From contig NZ_SSOC01000008.1 in NCBI RefSeq assembly GCF_004801295.1, forward strand, positions 124,001 to 188,000: 64,000 bases of DNA, written 5' to 3'. A model generated the notes under the pieces. The model did no database searches. It had not been told where the DNA came from and saw only the letters and a list, made by a program, of their open reading frames with translations. This document shows positions 49,499 through 61,000 of the stretch, one piece after another. How positions within the stretch are numbered: position 1 is the first letter of the stretch; the number at the start of each line of letters is the position of its first letter. Source of the stretch: Pseudothauera nasutitermitis (GTDB lineage: Bacteria; Pseudomonadota; Gammaproteobacteria; Burkholderiales; Rhodocyclaceae). Position numbers and translations under genes: made by a program.

Positions 49499-50899
49499 AT
49501 GCTGCAACTGAGTCTGGAACACGGCCAGCCGACGCCGCTCGTCGAACAGATCGTCGGCGGCATCCGCGCGCAGATCGAGGACCGCATCCTGCGCCCCGGC
49601 ATGCGCGTGCCGCCGATCCGCCGGCTGGCGGAAACCCAGGGGGTGAGCCGCTTCACCGTGGTGGAGGCCTACGACCGGCTGGTGGCGCTGGGTTATCTGC
49701 GTTCGCGGCGCGGCTCCGGCTTCTATGTGGCGCCACGCCGCGAACGGGAAGAAAGCCGCCTGCCGGCACCGGTGGACCGCGCGGTGGATGTGGCCTGGGT
49801 GATGCGCCGCGCGCTGGACGACCGCCCCGGGCAGATCAAGGCGGGTACCGGGTGGCTGCCGGCCGAATGGATGGACGGCGAAGGCCTGCGCCGCCACCTG
49901 CGCGCGCTGTCGCGGCGGGCGGACGCTCGCCTGGCGGCCTACGGCACGGCGCAGGGCTATCTGCCGCTGCGCCAGCAGTTGCAGGTGAAGCTGGCGGAAT
50001 ACGGCATCGGCGCGCAGCCCGAGCAGATCGTGCTCACCGAAGGCGCCACGCGCGCGCTGGACATCGTCGCCCGCCACCTGATCAAGCCGGGGGACACGGT
50101 GCTGGTGGACGACCCCGGCTACTTCAACTTCTTCGGCAATCTGCGTCTGCAGGGCGCCAAGCTGGTCGGCGTGCCGCGCCTGGCGGATGGGCCGGACACG
50201 GCGGAGATGGAGGCCCTGCTCGCCCACCACCGCCCCAAGGTGTTGTTCACCCAGTCCGCGCTGCACAACCCCACCGGCGGCAACCTCTCGCCGGCCAAGG
50301 CCTTCCGCATCCTGCAACTGGCCGAGAAGCACGACTTCCACATCATCGAGGACGACGTCTATGCCGACTTCCAGCCGCAGCTCAGCACGCGGCTGGCCAA
50401 CCTGGACCAGCTCAACCGGGTGATCTTCATCGGCAGCTTCTCCAAGACCCTGTCCGGCAGCCTGCGCGTGGGCTATCTGGCGGCGCGCGCCGATCTGGCG
50501 GCCGAATTCGTCGACGTGAAGACCCTGACCAGCGTGAGCTCGTCGGAATTCAACGAGCAGCTCACCTACCAGATGCTCACCGACGGCCACTACCGCAAGT
50601 ACGTGGAGCGCCTGCAGGGCCGGCTGGCGCAGGCCACCCAGGCCTGTCTGCGCATGCTGGAGCGCGTGGGCATGGAGGTGTTCCTGGAACCCAAGGGCGG
50701 CGTGTTCGTGTGGGCGCGCCCGCCCGGCCTGGACGACGCGGCGGATCTCGCCACCCGCGCGGCCGCCGCCGGCATCATGCTGGCGCCGGGCAAGGTGTTC
50801 CGCCCGCAGACCCAGGCCAGCCCGTGGCTGCGCTTCAACGTGGCGTTCGCCGCGCATCCGCAGCTGGAGCGTTTTCTGGCGGAAACGCCGCGCGTGTAA
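49499..50899 (+). CDS. MocR-type PLP-dependent transcriptional regulator
   Basis: GntR helix-turn-helix fused to an aminotransferase-like domain. The 466 residues have the winged helix (LVEQIVGGIRAQIEDRILRP, RRLAETQGVSRFTVVEAYDR) and a fold-type I domain with NPTGGNLSP and the PLP lysine in GSFSKTLSGSLRVGYL. An earlier in-frame ATG at 49439 would add 20 residues, but AGCAGGG ahead of 49499 is the better ribosome site. Such regulators sense amino acids or vitamin B6; the target is unknown. It ends convergently with the outer-membrane protein gene, so it is not part of that operon. Confidence 0.85.
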   Translation: MLQLSLEHGQPTPLVEQIVGGIRAQIEDRILRPGMRVPPIRRLAETQGVSRFTVVEAYDRLVALGYLRSRRGSGFYVAPRREREESRLPAPVDRAVDVAWVMRRALDDRPGQIKAGTGWLPAEWMDGEGLRRHLRALSRRADARLAAYGTAQGYLPLRQQLQVKLAEYGIGAQPEQIVLTEGATRALDIVARHLIKPGDTVLVDDPGYFNFFGNLRLQGAKLVGVPRLADGPDTAEMEALLAHHRPKVLFTQSALHNPTGGNLSPAKAFRILQLAEKHDFHIIEDDVYADFQPQLSTRLANLDQLNRVIFIGSFSKTLSGSLRVGYLAARADLAAEFVDVKTLTSVSSSEFNEQLTYQMLTDGHYRKYVERLQGRLAQATQACLRMLERVGMEVFLEPKGGVFVWARPPGLDDAADLATRAAAAGIMLAPGKVFRPQTQASPWLRFNVAFAAHPQLERFLAETPRV

Positions 50900-50906
50900 A
50901 CGGCAA

Positions 50907-50934
50907 GACGGCGGCGCGTTGCCGCGCCGCCGTC
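50907..50934. terminator. perfect 12-bp hairpin between convergent genes
   Basis: GACGGCGGCGCG, loop TTGC, CGCGCCGCCGTC. It is symmetric and lies between the stop of the MocR gene and the stop of the outer-membrane protein gene, so it can serve both. U tracts are absent, as for other stem-loops here. Confidence 0.65.
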
Positions 50935-50959
50935 TCCATCCCGTCGCCGGGAAGCGCCG

Positions 50960-53900
50960 TCAGAACGTGGCCAGCACGTTGAAGAACCAGCCCCGGCTGC
51001 GGTAGGACAGATCGGTGAGATCGTCCGAATAGGTGGTGAAGTTGTAGCCCACCCCCATCTTGACGTGCTGGCCGACGTGCCGGTAGATCGCCACCAGGGC
51101 GCCGGCGCGCGCGTCCTCGGCTTCCTTGGCGCGCAGGTTGCGCCATTCCACCACCGCGTCCCACTCGCGCACGAAGTGCCAGTCCGCGCGCAGCACCAGC
51201 AGGTCGGCGCGGCTGCGGAACCACTCGCTGTCCGGGTTGGTGAACTTGATGTCGCCGATGCGCAGGCCGTACTTCACGCCCAGCGACAGCCAGGGCTGGG
51301 CGTCCCAGATGGTGTCGATGGCGAACACCTGGCTGCGCTGCGAGTAGTCGGCGTCGCGCCCGCTGGCGGACAACTGCCCGGAGGACGGCACGTTGTGGAA
51401 GTTGGTGTACTTGAACAGCGTGTTCCAGCGGTCGTTGTCCACCGGACGGTAGGCCGCGCCGAGGACGATCTCGTGGAAGTCGCCGTCCCAGAACATGCCG
51501 CGCGTGCCGCTGCTGCGCGAGACGTTGGCCTTGCCGATCAGCCGCCAGGCCGGGTCGAGCTGGTGGCCCAGGGTGTTGCGCATCAGCCAGGTGCGCCCGG
51601 TGCCGGAGGAGTTGTTGTCCTCGCGGTATTCCAGGCTGCCGGCGTACTTGGTCTGCGCGTCCTTGTAGGCCATCGACAGGCCCAGCGCGCGGCGGCGCAC
51701 GTCGCTGGAAAGCGGTTCGCTGATGCGGCCGAATTCCAGCTTGAGGCCGTAGGTCCAGCGGTCGTTGGGCGCCAGATCCACGCCGAAGGCCTGGGTCAGC
51801 CCCTGCGGGCCGGCGCCGTGGGCGACGCGGTTCTCGCCGTACACGCGCACCTGCTCGCTGACCCGGTAGTCCGCGCCGGTGACCAGGCTGCCGGTGCGGC
51901 CGCGCCAGCCGTAGTCCGTGCCCTCGGTTTCCAGCACGTAGTTCATGTAGGCGTTGCTGCGGTCGGAGATGCGGTAATCCGCACCGAGCAGCCCGCCCGT
52001 GCCGCCGTTGCCGCCGGAGGCCTCGGCGCGCAGGCCGATGCGGTCGGTGGCCTGCCAGCGCCCGCCCAGGCCGGCGCGGTTGTTGTCGCGGCGCTCGCCG
52101 GACTTGGCCACGGTGCCCTGCACGAAGCCGTACACTTCCCAGTCCTCGCGCTCGCCGGCCTCGCCGTCTTCCTTCAGCGGCTGGTATTCGACGCGCACGG
52201 CCACGTCGGTGCGCTCGCCTTCCTCGGAGAGTTCGCTGCTGACGATCACGCCCTGGGTGCGCAGGTCGCGCTCGTCGTGGCGCACCGCGCCGGCCACCGC
52301 CCATTCCTCGTTGAGTTGATGGCGGTAGCCGACCTCGGCGGTGGAACGCAGTTGCACGTCGCTCTTGCTGTGGTCGGCCTTGACGCTCAGTTCGCCGCTT
52401 TCGCCCACATCGATCCGCGCGCTGGCGCCGGACTGGGTGATGCCCTCGCCGCCCGCGCCCAGGCCGATCTGGCCGGGGCCGGAGAAGCCGCTGTCCTTCT
52501 TCTGCCAGTAGGCAGCGACCCGGCCGCGCGCGCTGTCGCTGAAATCGGCGAGATCGAGGTGGCCTTCCACGCGCCGGGCGTCGGCCTGGCCGCCCGAACT
52601 GGTCAGCGATTCGAAGCCGAAGCCGCCGTCGGAGGACAGCAGGGTCTGGCTGCCGGCGCCGGTGGAGCGCGCCAGTTCGACGGCCAGCGAACTGCCCTGG
52701 CCGGCGCGCAGCAGCACATCCACGCCGGAAAGCGTCTGGCGGGTATCGCCCTCGCCCTGGCGGAAGCCGGTGAAGCCCAGGCGGAACCAGTCGTTGATCC
52801 AGTGCGTGGCGCGCAGGCCGGTGGTCAGGTTGTCCACCTTCTCCATACCCGGCACGTACTCGTAGGTGGTCACCAGATACAGCGGGTTGCCGCTGATCGC
52901 CGAGGTATGCACCAACCCGCTGGCGCTGCCGGTGGACGACAGCGGCTCGCGCAGCATGATGCGGCCCTGCAGGTAGTTGATGTCGTAGTCCAACGCCGGG
53001 GTGAGCTGGCGGCGCTCGATGACCAGGCCGGAATCGCGGTCGCGCACTTCCACCCAGATGCGCTCGGAGCCCTGGGTGATGTCCTGGTTGCGCAGGTAGT
53101 ACAGCGAGCCGCCGGTGCCGCGGAATTCCTGGCGCGCGCCCAGCGTGCCGGGATCGGCGGCGAACAGTTCGGCGCGCGTGCGGCGTTCGCCGAAGCCGGT
53201 GGCGGCCTCCGAGACGTAGCGCCCGCGCGCGCCGTACAGGCCGCGCGAGTACTGCACCAGTTCGCTGCCGGTCCATGCAGTCTGGAAGTTGCCCCACATC
53301 ACGTGGGAGTCGCCGCGCTCCAGGCGCACGTAGAACTTGCCCTGGGTGGGCGCGTCATCCACCGTGGTGCTGTCGTCGCCGTACACCGGATAGTAGGCGT
53401 CCGGGTCGATGTTGCGCAGCAGGTAGCGCGGGTCCTTGGAGGTGAAGTTGGTGAACAGGTGCTCGAAGGGCTGTTCGCGCGTGTCGGCGGCGGCGGTGAG
53501 CAGCCATTCGCCCTTGATCTTGCCCTTCAGGTAGAAGGCGCCGCGCCCGTCGATGTAGGTTTCGTTGCGGTACGTGCGGTCGTCCCCGGTGACCAGTTCG
53601 GCGCGGTCGCGGTGGTTGACCACATTGCGCCCCACGGTGAGGTCGGCGATGGCGATGTAGAACCAGTCGTCGGTGGGAATCGACACGTTGCGGCGGAAGC
53701 TGGCGACGTCGCCGTCCGGGCCGCTCACCTGCACTTCCACGCCATGCGGGCCGGCGGGCAGGATCTGGCGTTCGACGAAGCGCCCGTTGTCGCCCAGCGG
53801 CACGGTCATGCCCAGCGTGCGCACAGTGCTGCCGGGCGCCACGTCGCGCCCGCTGACCGTGATGGTGCCGCCGCGCACCGGGATGTTGCGCAGCGACAGG

Positions 53901-55087
53901 GCGTTCTCGCCCCAGCCCACCAATGCCTCGCGCGCCTCGCTGTCGAGGTCGTCGTGCGGGCGGCGGCGGGCCACCACCTCCAGGTACTTTTCGGCGGTCT
54001 CGTCGTAGCGCCCCTGTTCGTCATACACCCGCAGCAGGTAGCGGTAGCCGTCGGTGGAGCCGGTGGGCACGAGCCATTCGGCGGTCTCGCCCCAGGCCAG
54101 CGGCAGCACCGCGAGCGGCGTGGCGGTGGGCCGTTCGTCGTGGCGGAACACGCGCACCTCGGCCTTGCGGATCCACGCGGCGTAGTTGGTCCATCCGGCG
54201 AAGCGCACGGTTTCGCCTTGCAGGGCCACCTCGGTGGTGGGCCACACGTTGAGCGCCGGGTTGGCCGCCAGGCTGTCGTACTTCACCTGGATGTCGGCGC
54301 CGGCCAGGGCCACGTCGACGCAGCGCTGGCGGTCGGCCTCGTTGATGTCCTCGCCGGCGGCCAGCGGCTGGCCATCGACGGTGACGCGGAAGGGCAGATC
54401 AGTCTGCCCATCGGCCTCGCACGGCCCCGGCACGCGCGGCGCGGGCGCCGCCAGCGGGGTATGCCACACGGCGATTTCCACGCGGCGGTTCTGTGCCATG
54501 CCTTCTTCATTGTCGTTGCTGGCCACCGGGCGTTCGTCGCCGTAGCCGCGCACTTCCACCGCGTCGGCGGGCAGGCCGATGCGTTCGCGCAGATACTGCG
54601 CAACCACCAGCGCGCGCGCTTCCGACAGCCCCTGGTTGTTGCCGAAGCGCGCACGGGTACGTGCACTGGGGCGCTGGGTGTCGGCATGGCCGACCACGCG
54701 CATGCGCAGGGCCTGCTTGTCCTGCACCCGCGCGGCCAGCGCGTCGAGCGCGCTGCGCGCGGCCGGCAGCAGATCGGCCTGGCCGGATTCGAACAGCGCG
54801 CCGATGCCGCTTTCGGACAGGGTCTCGGCCATCTGCGGCGGCTCGGCCGGCGCCTGCGCGGCCAGCATGGCCTGCGCATCGGCACGCGAAACCGAGGACG
54901 GCAGTTCGTACGCAATCACCGGCTGCCATTCACCCGGCGCGGGCACCGCGCGGCTTTCGCTGCGCGCGTTGTCGATGCGCTTGCCGGGGTGTTCCTCCTG
55001 CGCTGCGGCATGCGCGGCGGCCAGGGCTCCAAGGGCGGCCAGCGTGGCGGCCACCGAACGCTTCAGGTTCATCGCGGGGCGCTTCAT
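50960..55087 (-). CDS. OmpA-domain outer-membrane beta-barrel protein
   Basis: A 1375-residue protein. Signal peptide MKRPAMNLKRSVAATLAALG to AHAAA, then a degenerate linker, then an OmpA-like peptidoglycan-binding domain (about residues 85-205: RMRVVGHADTQ, LSEARALVVAQYLRERIGLP, VEVRGYGDERPVASN, AQNRRVEIAVW). Two beta-rich domains follow (about 220-370 and 385-470), then a large predicted beta-barrel from about 480, with motifs YYPVYGDDSTT, TQGKFYVRLERGDSHVMWG and many alternating aromatic strands. The last residue is Phe (GWFFNVLATF), the usual BAM signal. Its ATG overlaps the giant gene's stop (ATGA). Function unknown; probably anchors or exports the giant partner. Confidence 0.85.
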   Translation of the reverse strand: MKRPAMNLKRSVAATLAALGALAAAHAAAQEEHPGKRIDNARSESRAVPAPGEWQPVIAYELPSSVSRADAQAMLAAQAPAEPPQMAETLSESGIGALFESGQADLLPAARSALDALAARVQDKQALRMRVVGHADTQRPSARTRARFGNNQGLSEARALVVAQYLRERIGLPADAVEVRGYGDERPVASNDNEEGMAQNRRVEIAVWHTPLAAPAPRVPGPCEADGQTDLPFRVTVDGQPLAAGEDINEADRQRCVDVALAGADIQVKYDSLAANPALNVWPTTEVALQGETVRFAGWTNYAAWIRKAEVRVFRHDERPTATPLAVLPLAWGETAEWLVPTGSTDGYRYLLRVYDEQGRYDETAEKYLEVVARRRPHDDLDSEAREALVGWGENALSLRNIPVRGGTITVSGRDVAPGSTVRTLGMTVPLGDNGRFVERQILPAGPHGVEVQVSGPDGDVASFRRNVSIPTDDWFYIAIADLTVGRNVVNHRDRAELVTGDDRTYRNETYIDGRGAFYLKGKIKGEWLLTAAADTREQPFEHLFTNFTSKDPRYLLRNIDPDAYYPVYGDDSTTVDDAPTQGKFYVRLERGDSHVMWGNFQTAWTGSELVQYSRGLYGARGRYVSEAATGFGERRTRAELFAADPGTLGARQEFRGTGGSLYYLRNQDITQGSERIWVEVRDRDSGLVIERRQLTPALDYDINYLQGRIMLREPLSSTGSASGLVHTSAISGNPLYLVTTYEYVPGMEKVDNLTTGLRATHWINDWFRLGFTGFRQGEGDTRQTLSGVDVLLRAGQGSSLAVELARSTGAGSQTLLSSDGGFGFESLTSSGGQADARRVEGHLDLADFSDSARGRVAAYWQKKDSGFSGPGQIGLGAGGEGITQSGASARIDVGESGELSVKADHSKSDVQLRSTAEVGYRHQLNEEWAVAGAVRHDERDLRTQGVIVSSELSEEGERTDVAVRVEYQPLKEDGEAGEREDWEVYGFVQGTVAKSGERRDNNRAGLGGRWQATDRIGLRAEASGGNGGTGGLLGADYRISDRSNAYMNYVLETEGTDYGWRGRTGSLVTGADYRVSEQVRVYGENRVAHGAGPQGLTQAFGVDLAPNDRWTYGLKLEFGRISEPLSSDVRRRALGLSMAYKDAQTKYAGSLEYREDNNSSGTGRTWLMRNTLGHQLDPAWRLIGKANVSRSSGTRGMFWDGDFHEIVLGAAYRPVDNDRWNTLFKYTNFHNVPSSGQLSASGRDADYSQRSQVFAIDTIWDAQPWLSLGVKYGLRIGDIKFTNPDSEWFRSRADLLVLRADWHFVREWDAVVEWRNLRAKEAEDARAGALVAIYRHVGQHVKMGVGYNFTTYSDDLTDLSYRSRGWFFNVLATF

Positions 55088-58000
55088 TGCCGGCCTCCTT
55101 CGGCGCGCAGCACGGCGCCCATGACTTCGTGTTCCACAATTAACGGGGGTCTGTCCTCCTTGCCGTCGCGGCGCTCGTGCTCGCGGTACAGGCGCAGCAG
55201 TTCGCCTTCCAGGGCCTTCAGGCGGCGCTTGGCGACACCCTCGCCCTCCTCGCCGGTGGCGTAGGCCAGGCGCGCCACGCTCGGGCGTTCCAGCATGGCC
55301 GGCACCAGTTGGGCCAGGCGATCCGCCCATTCGGGCAGCAGTCCGTCGCCGTCGGCGGCGAAGGCGCGTGCATCCAGCTCGATGCGGTACACCTTGTGGA
55401 TGGTGGCGCCGAAGTTGAGCTTGACCATCTTGCCGCGCGTCACCCGCACGTCGCGCGGGTTCTCGGTCGTCACCCGGAAGCCGGACGGCAGGGTGCGTTC
55501 GTCGAGCTTCATGACGAAGTTGCTGCCCCGGTCGCGCTGCGGAATGTCCGCGCACTGCACGTGGAAGCGGCCTTCCGCGTCGGTGGTCACCAGCAGACCG
55601 CGCGCGGTGACCACCCGCACGTTGGGAATGCCCGGCTCGCCCTGATCCTGGTAGCCGTTGGCGTTGCGGTCGTCGAACACCGTGCCGATGATGTCCGAGC
55701 AGTCGAACAACGGGTCGGGGATGATGCGCACGGTGGCCTGGCCGATGTTGGAGACCCGCTCGCTGGCCAGGGTGTTGATCGCCCACGCATTGTTGGTGAA
55801 CTCACCCTCGCCGACGCCCGCGCCGACCATCAGCACCAGGCGATACGTCTTCGTCTCGCCCGGCAGGAAGGTCTGCCCGGCCCAGCTCAGCAGGCGCCCG
55901 TTGACCGCGGGTTCGACGGGCACGAAGCCCACCGCATCGCCATCGCGCACCGAAGCGCTGCCGCTGCGGTAGCGGAAACCCGCGGGAATCTGATCGGTCA
56001 CCGCGATGTTGTGCAACGGCGCGGACAGCGTGTTGGTCGCGGTGATCGTGTAGGGCACCGCCTGCCCCTTGCTCACGTTGACCAGCGGGGTGGTCTTGAC
56101 GATGCGGATCGCCCCGCCCAGCAGCGGATCGAGCGGAATGTGGTTGTTCACCACGTTCGACGAACTGGTCGCCGGGTCTCCGGTGAGCGTGAGCTGGAAC
56201 ACCATGTAGTGCGTGGTGTCTTCGCTCGCGCCCGGCGCGGTCAGTTGCGGCTGCACCGGATGAACGCCGCCGAACCCCGGCGTCAGCGGTACCGTCTGCG
56301 CGGGGATCATCGTCGACGGCCCCGGCGCGTAGCCCGGCGGAGAACCGATCTCGATGGTGTACTCGCCACTGCCGGGGCAACCGGCGCCGGCGAAGATCCA
56401 GAACTCGTAGAAGCCGTCCGCCCCGGTGACCACCGGGTTGCCGCCCACCAGGCACGCCTCGGGTACGGGGGTGCCGCCGCTGAGCAGCGTCACCACCGCG
56501 CCGGGCACCGGCTCGCGGGTAATGGCGTCATACACCACCCCGGACGGGTCCAGCGGCAGGTTCTGCTCGACGATGTCCGCGCCCGGCGGCAGCGTCAGGT
56601 TGATGATGCGCGCACTGGCCCCATCCACCTGGCCGGCCTGGCCGCCCGATTGCGGCAACGTGGTGATGCCGTTCTCGCCCTGGAAGGAGATCGAGAAATT
56701 GCCGTAGGCGGTGCCGTCGCTGACCGGCAGGCCGTTGGCCCACTGGGTGAAGCCCGCCGCATGGCATTCGACGTTGTCGAAGCGGTAGAAACCGAATGCG
56801 TTGGTCTGCACCTGGCAGATGGTTTCATCCTGGCCGGTCAGCAGGTTCTGCCCGGTCAGCGTCACCGTCCACCCCTCCACGCGGGAATCGGATTGCGGAT
56901 CGTCCGGACGGACCCGGCTGTGATTCACGTCCAGATAGACGTAGCCGCTGACCACCGGCGGCACCACCGCCAGCGGGCCGGAGGCCGGCGCCTGCGGCAC
57001 CACGCCGAACAGGTAACCGCCGATCTCGCCGTTGTGGGCCGCCAGGTTGGCGGGGGTCACGGCGATGTCCGCGATGGTGTTGAACACCGGCTGCGAGCCG
57101 AAGTGCTCGTTGTTCACCGTGCCGCCGGCCACCCCGGTGGTTTCCCGGCCGTCGCGGTAGTCCGGATGGCCGCCGGTCTCGTAGAGCAGGTTGACCTGCT
57201 CCTGCATCTTGCGGAGCTGGTAGGTCCCGGGCGGAATGCCGTCGAAGCGGAAGGAACCGTCCGCGCCGGTGGTCGCCTGGCAGTTGGCCGGCGTGACGGA
57301 GCAGCCCCGCGAGGTGGCGAAATCCGCACCGCCGTCGATGGTGCCTTCGATGTACACGACGACGCCCGCCAGCCCCGCTTCGCCGCCGCCCATCTGGCCG
57401 TCGTCGTTGGCATCGACGTACACATGGCCGGTGATGAAGCCGCCGCCCTCGCCGAACAGATAGTCCACACCGTGTTCGGCCAGGCCCAGCGTGATGGCGG
57501 TGATGCGGTTGTATTCGGGCTGGGGACCGAAAGCGGTGTTGTCGACGCTGCCGACCGGAACGCCGCTGATCGTGCCGGCCGTCTCCCGGCCGTCCAGATA
57601 CCCGGCCGGATGGTCCTGCTGCAGCATGTAGGTGCCGCTGCGCAGGCCGGTGAATTCGAACGCGCCGTCCGCTGCGGTCGTCGTCGTCCGCTCTACCGGG
57701 TCGCCATTGGCGTCGGTGCCGCTCAGATGCACGGTCACGCCCGCCAGCCCCGGCTCGCCGGAGCCCTTGGCGCCGTCATCGTTGACGTCCAGGTAGACGA
57801 AGCCGCGCAACGAGGAAGGCTGGTCGCGGAAGTCGTAGCCGACCCCCTCGCCCCCTTCGGAAGGCAGCACCACGCCGGTGATCCGGTTGGGGCCGTCCGA
57901 CGTGCCGCTCGGGACGCCATTCACCGTGCCGGGGAAGTTGCCGTTGTCGGTGAACTCGCCGTAGCCGGGCGGCTGCGTCTGCTCGATGGTGTAGCCCCCC

Positions 58001-61000
58001 GGGCCGGACGGCCGCAGGTTGGTGAATGCGTAGGTGCCGTCCGGGTTGGTGGTCACGGACTCATTGACCGGGTTGCCCTGGTCGTCGATGCCGGTCAGGG
58101 TCACCGTCACCCCGCCCTGCTCTTCGCCGGGGTCGTACTCGCCGTTGTCATCCACGTCCAGGTAGACCCGCCCGCCGATGCTGGCCGGCTTGACCAGGCT
58201 GAAGTTGAACTCGGTGTGCGCCTCGGCCTCGGCCGGATCGACCGCGAACGGCACGGAGGGGATCACCTGCGGCGTGTGGCCCGGCGCCGTGCAGTCGGCG
58301 TGCGCCGAAGCGTCCGGCAGCAGGCCGGGCGCCGCGCACTTGTCCTGGTAGTGCTCCGGCGCGGGGCCGCGGGTCAGGGTGTAGGTGCCGTTGGGCAGCG
58401 TCGGGAAGACGTAGCGGCCATTGGCGTCGGTGGTCGCGGTGCAGCTGGCGGGCGCGATGAAGGCGCACACATCCGCCCCCGAGCCCGTGGTGCCCGACAG
58501 CGTGACCGTCACGCCCGCCAGGCCCGTATCGGTGCCGGGGTCGCGCGTGCCGTCCGCCGCGTGGTCGTGGTAGACGTAGCCGCTGAGGCTGCCGGTGACG
58601 TGGCCGAACAGGTAGTCCGTACCGTCCTCCCCGACACCCAGTGCAATGCCGCTCACCTGCCGGTTGCCGGCGGATTCACCTGCCGTGCCGCCGGCGCTGC
58701 CCGGCGAGGTGACGCTCGCCAGATAGTCCACCGGCTGGGTCTGCACCAGCGTGTAGCCGCCGGCGCCGCTCGCGGGCAGGTTGGGGAAGCTGTAGCTGCC
58801 GTCGGCATTGGTCTGCACCGTGCATGCGGCGGCGCCGATGACCGTGCACACGTCCAGGCCGTGCTGCGTCGTGCCGCTCAGCGTCAGCGTCACGCCGGCC
58901 AGGCCGGGTTCGCCGGCGTCCCGCGTATCGTCGCGGTCCTGGTCGTGCCAGACCGTGCCGGACAGCGAGCCGGCCAGGTGGCCGAAGTCGTAGCCGGCCC
59001 CGCTCTCGCCCACGCCGATGACCACGCCGGTGATCGCATTGGCGCCCACCGAACCGACCGGCCCGCCGTTGACGTTGCCCACATTGATCGGGCCTGCGCT
59101 GTAGTCCCGCAGGACCCCCACGGTCTGCGCCTGCTGGGTCAGCGTGTAGCCGCTACCGTTGCTGGCCGGCAGGTTGGGGAAATTGTAGGTGCCGTCGGCA
59201 GCCGTGGTCGTGGTGCAAGGCTGCGGCGAGATCGCGTCGCATACGTTCAGCCCGCCCGCCGTCGTGCCGGACAGGGTGACCGTCACCCCGGCCAGCGGCC
59301 GGTCTCCGGCGCTGTGCACGCCGCTCTTGTCGAGGTCGACGTACACCCGCCCGCCCAGACCCTGGCCGCTCCAGCCGAAGTTGTAGTTGGTACCGGAACC
59401 GTTGGAGAGCAGCGCGATGTTCTGCACGCCCTGCGGCGGGCCGCCGCCGTCCAGCGCGCCGGACGGATTCGTGTTCACCGTGCCGACCTGGGTGCCGGTG
59501 TAGGTCATGCCGCCCGGCAGGTCCACCTGGGTCACGGTGTAGGTGCCGGGCAGGACGTTTTCGAACAGATAATGTCCGGCAACGGCGGTCTGCACCGTCG
59601 TGTCCACCGCTGCCCCGGTGTAGTCGGTCCCCGCCAGCCGCACCGTCAGGCCGGGCAGGCCGGCGGTTTCGCCCGCATCGCGCGTGCCGTTGGCATTGCC
59701 GTCGACGAACACCCAGCCTTCCAGGTTGCCGGCGCGCACTTCGCCGAAGTTGTAGCCGGTGGCGGCGGTGTTGGCGGCGAGTGGAATGGCGGTGATGCGG
59801 TTGTTTTCAGGCGTGCCGTCGAAACCGGTATTCGCCGCAGAGCCGTTGGCTGTACCGACGGTCTCGTAGGCGTCCAGCCAGCCCGTCGGCTGTGTCTGCG
59901 TGATGGTGTAGCCGTCGACGTCGGCCGGGGACAGGTTCTGGAAGGTGAAGGTGCCGTTGGCCGCCGTGGTGGTGGTGACGTCGACGTCATTGCCGTGGAC
60001 GTCGGTGCCGGTCAGGCGCAGTTGGACGCCCTGGATGCCGGGTTCGCCGGCGCCGTATGCGCCGTTGAAGTTGCTGTCTTCATAGACCCGGCCAGCGATG
60101 CTGGAACGCTGCACGGTGACGGACGCGTCGTCGGAATTGTTGGATGTGACGTTATCGACGGTCTGATCCGGGTCCACGCTGACCACGGCGGTATTGGTCA
60201 ATACCGTCTGCGTGCCGGAAACGCCGGCCGGCCATTCATCCACGAGCACGGGAACAGTGACGCGCGCACTGGCGTTGATCGGCACGTCGCCCAGATCGCA
60301 GGTGAACCCCCCGTCACCGGCGGTAACGGAGCAACTGGGTACCGGCGGATCGAACGTGCCGCTGATGACCTGAATCGTCGGCGCGTCAGTCAGCTTCATG
60401 CCCGCCGGCAGCGTGTCGCTCAATGCGGCGGCGTACGCCGTGCCGGGGCCGTTGTTCGTCACGTCAACCGTGAAATCGAACGGCTGGCGCAGCGACACAA
60501 TGGCCGGATCGACGGTTTTGCTCACCGCCATGTCGGCCAGGCTGCGCACCGTGGTGTTCTCACCGTGGAAGTCGTTGGCCGGCACCGGGTCCGCAATCGA
60601 TGAGCGGTGCTCATCGGAACGTGCGATGGCCAGACGGTTCGGCCACACGCCTTTCTGCTCGGCGGTGAACACCACCGTGACGGTCTTGCTATCGTTGACC
60701 TGGAACAGGCCGAGTTCGCAGATCAGATCCGCATTGCCCAGACTCGCGTTCCAGGCACCGTTCAGCGCCCCCGGATCGGCCGGCGGAGTGCCGCTGCCGA
60801 AAGCCCCTTCGCCCGGCGCAGTCGAGCAGGTGGTACCCGACGGTGGCGTTACCGACTTGAAGCTCAGTCCCTCGGTCGGCAGGAAATCGTACAGGGTCAC
60901 GCCTTCCGCCACCGACGGGCCATTGTTGCGCACCGTCAGGGTGTAGGTGACTTCCGATCCTTCGGTCACTGGGTCGGGGGAGTCGCTTTGCGTGACCTGC

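Noticed and set aside
57000-60100. Regularly repeated short motifs inside the giant gene, which might suggest a CRISPR array
   Set aside because: Spacing is about 370 bp and in frame, and the repeats encode SdrD/Cna_B modules; no short identical direct repeats with unique spacers.
51065-60603. Two very long plus-strand open frames (51065-55264 and 55177-60603)
   Set aside because: They are antisense to the outer-membrane protein and giant repeat protein, show only His/Ala/Val/Gly-rich composition, and lack start signals.
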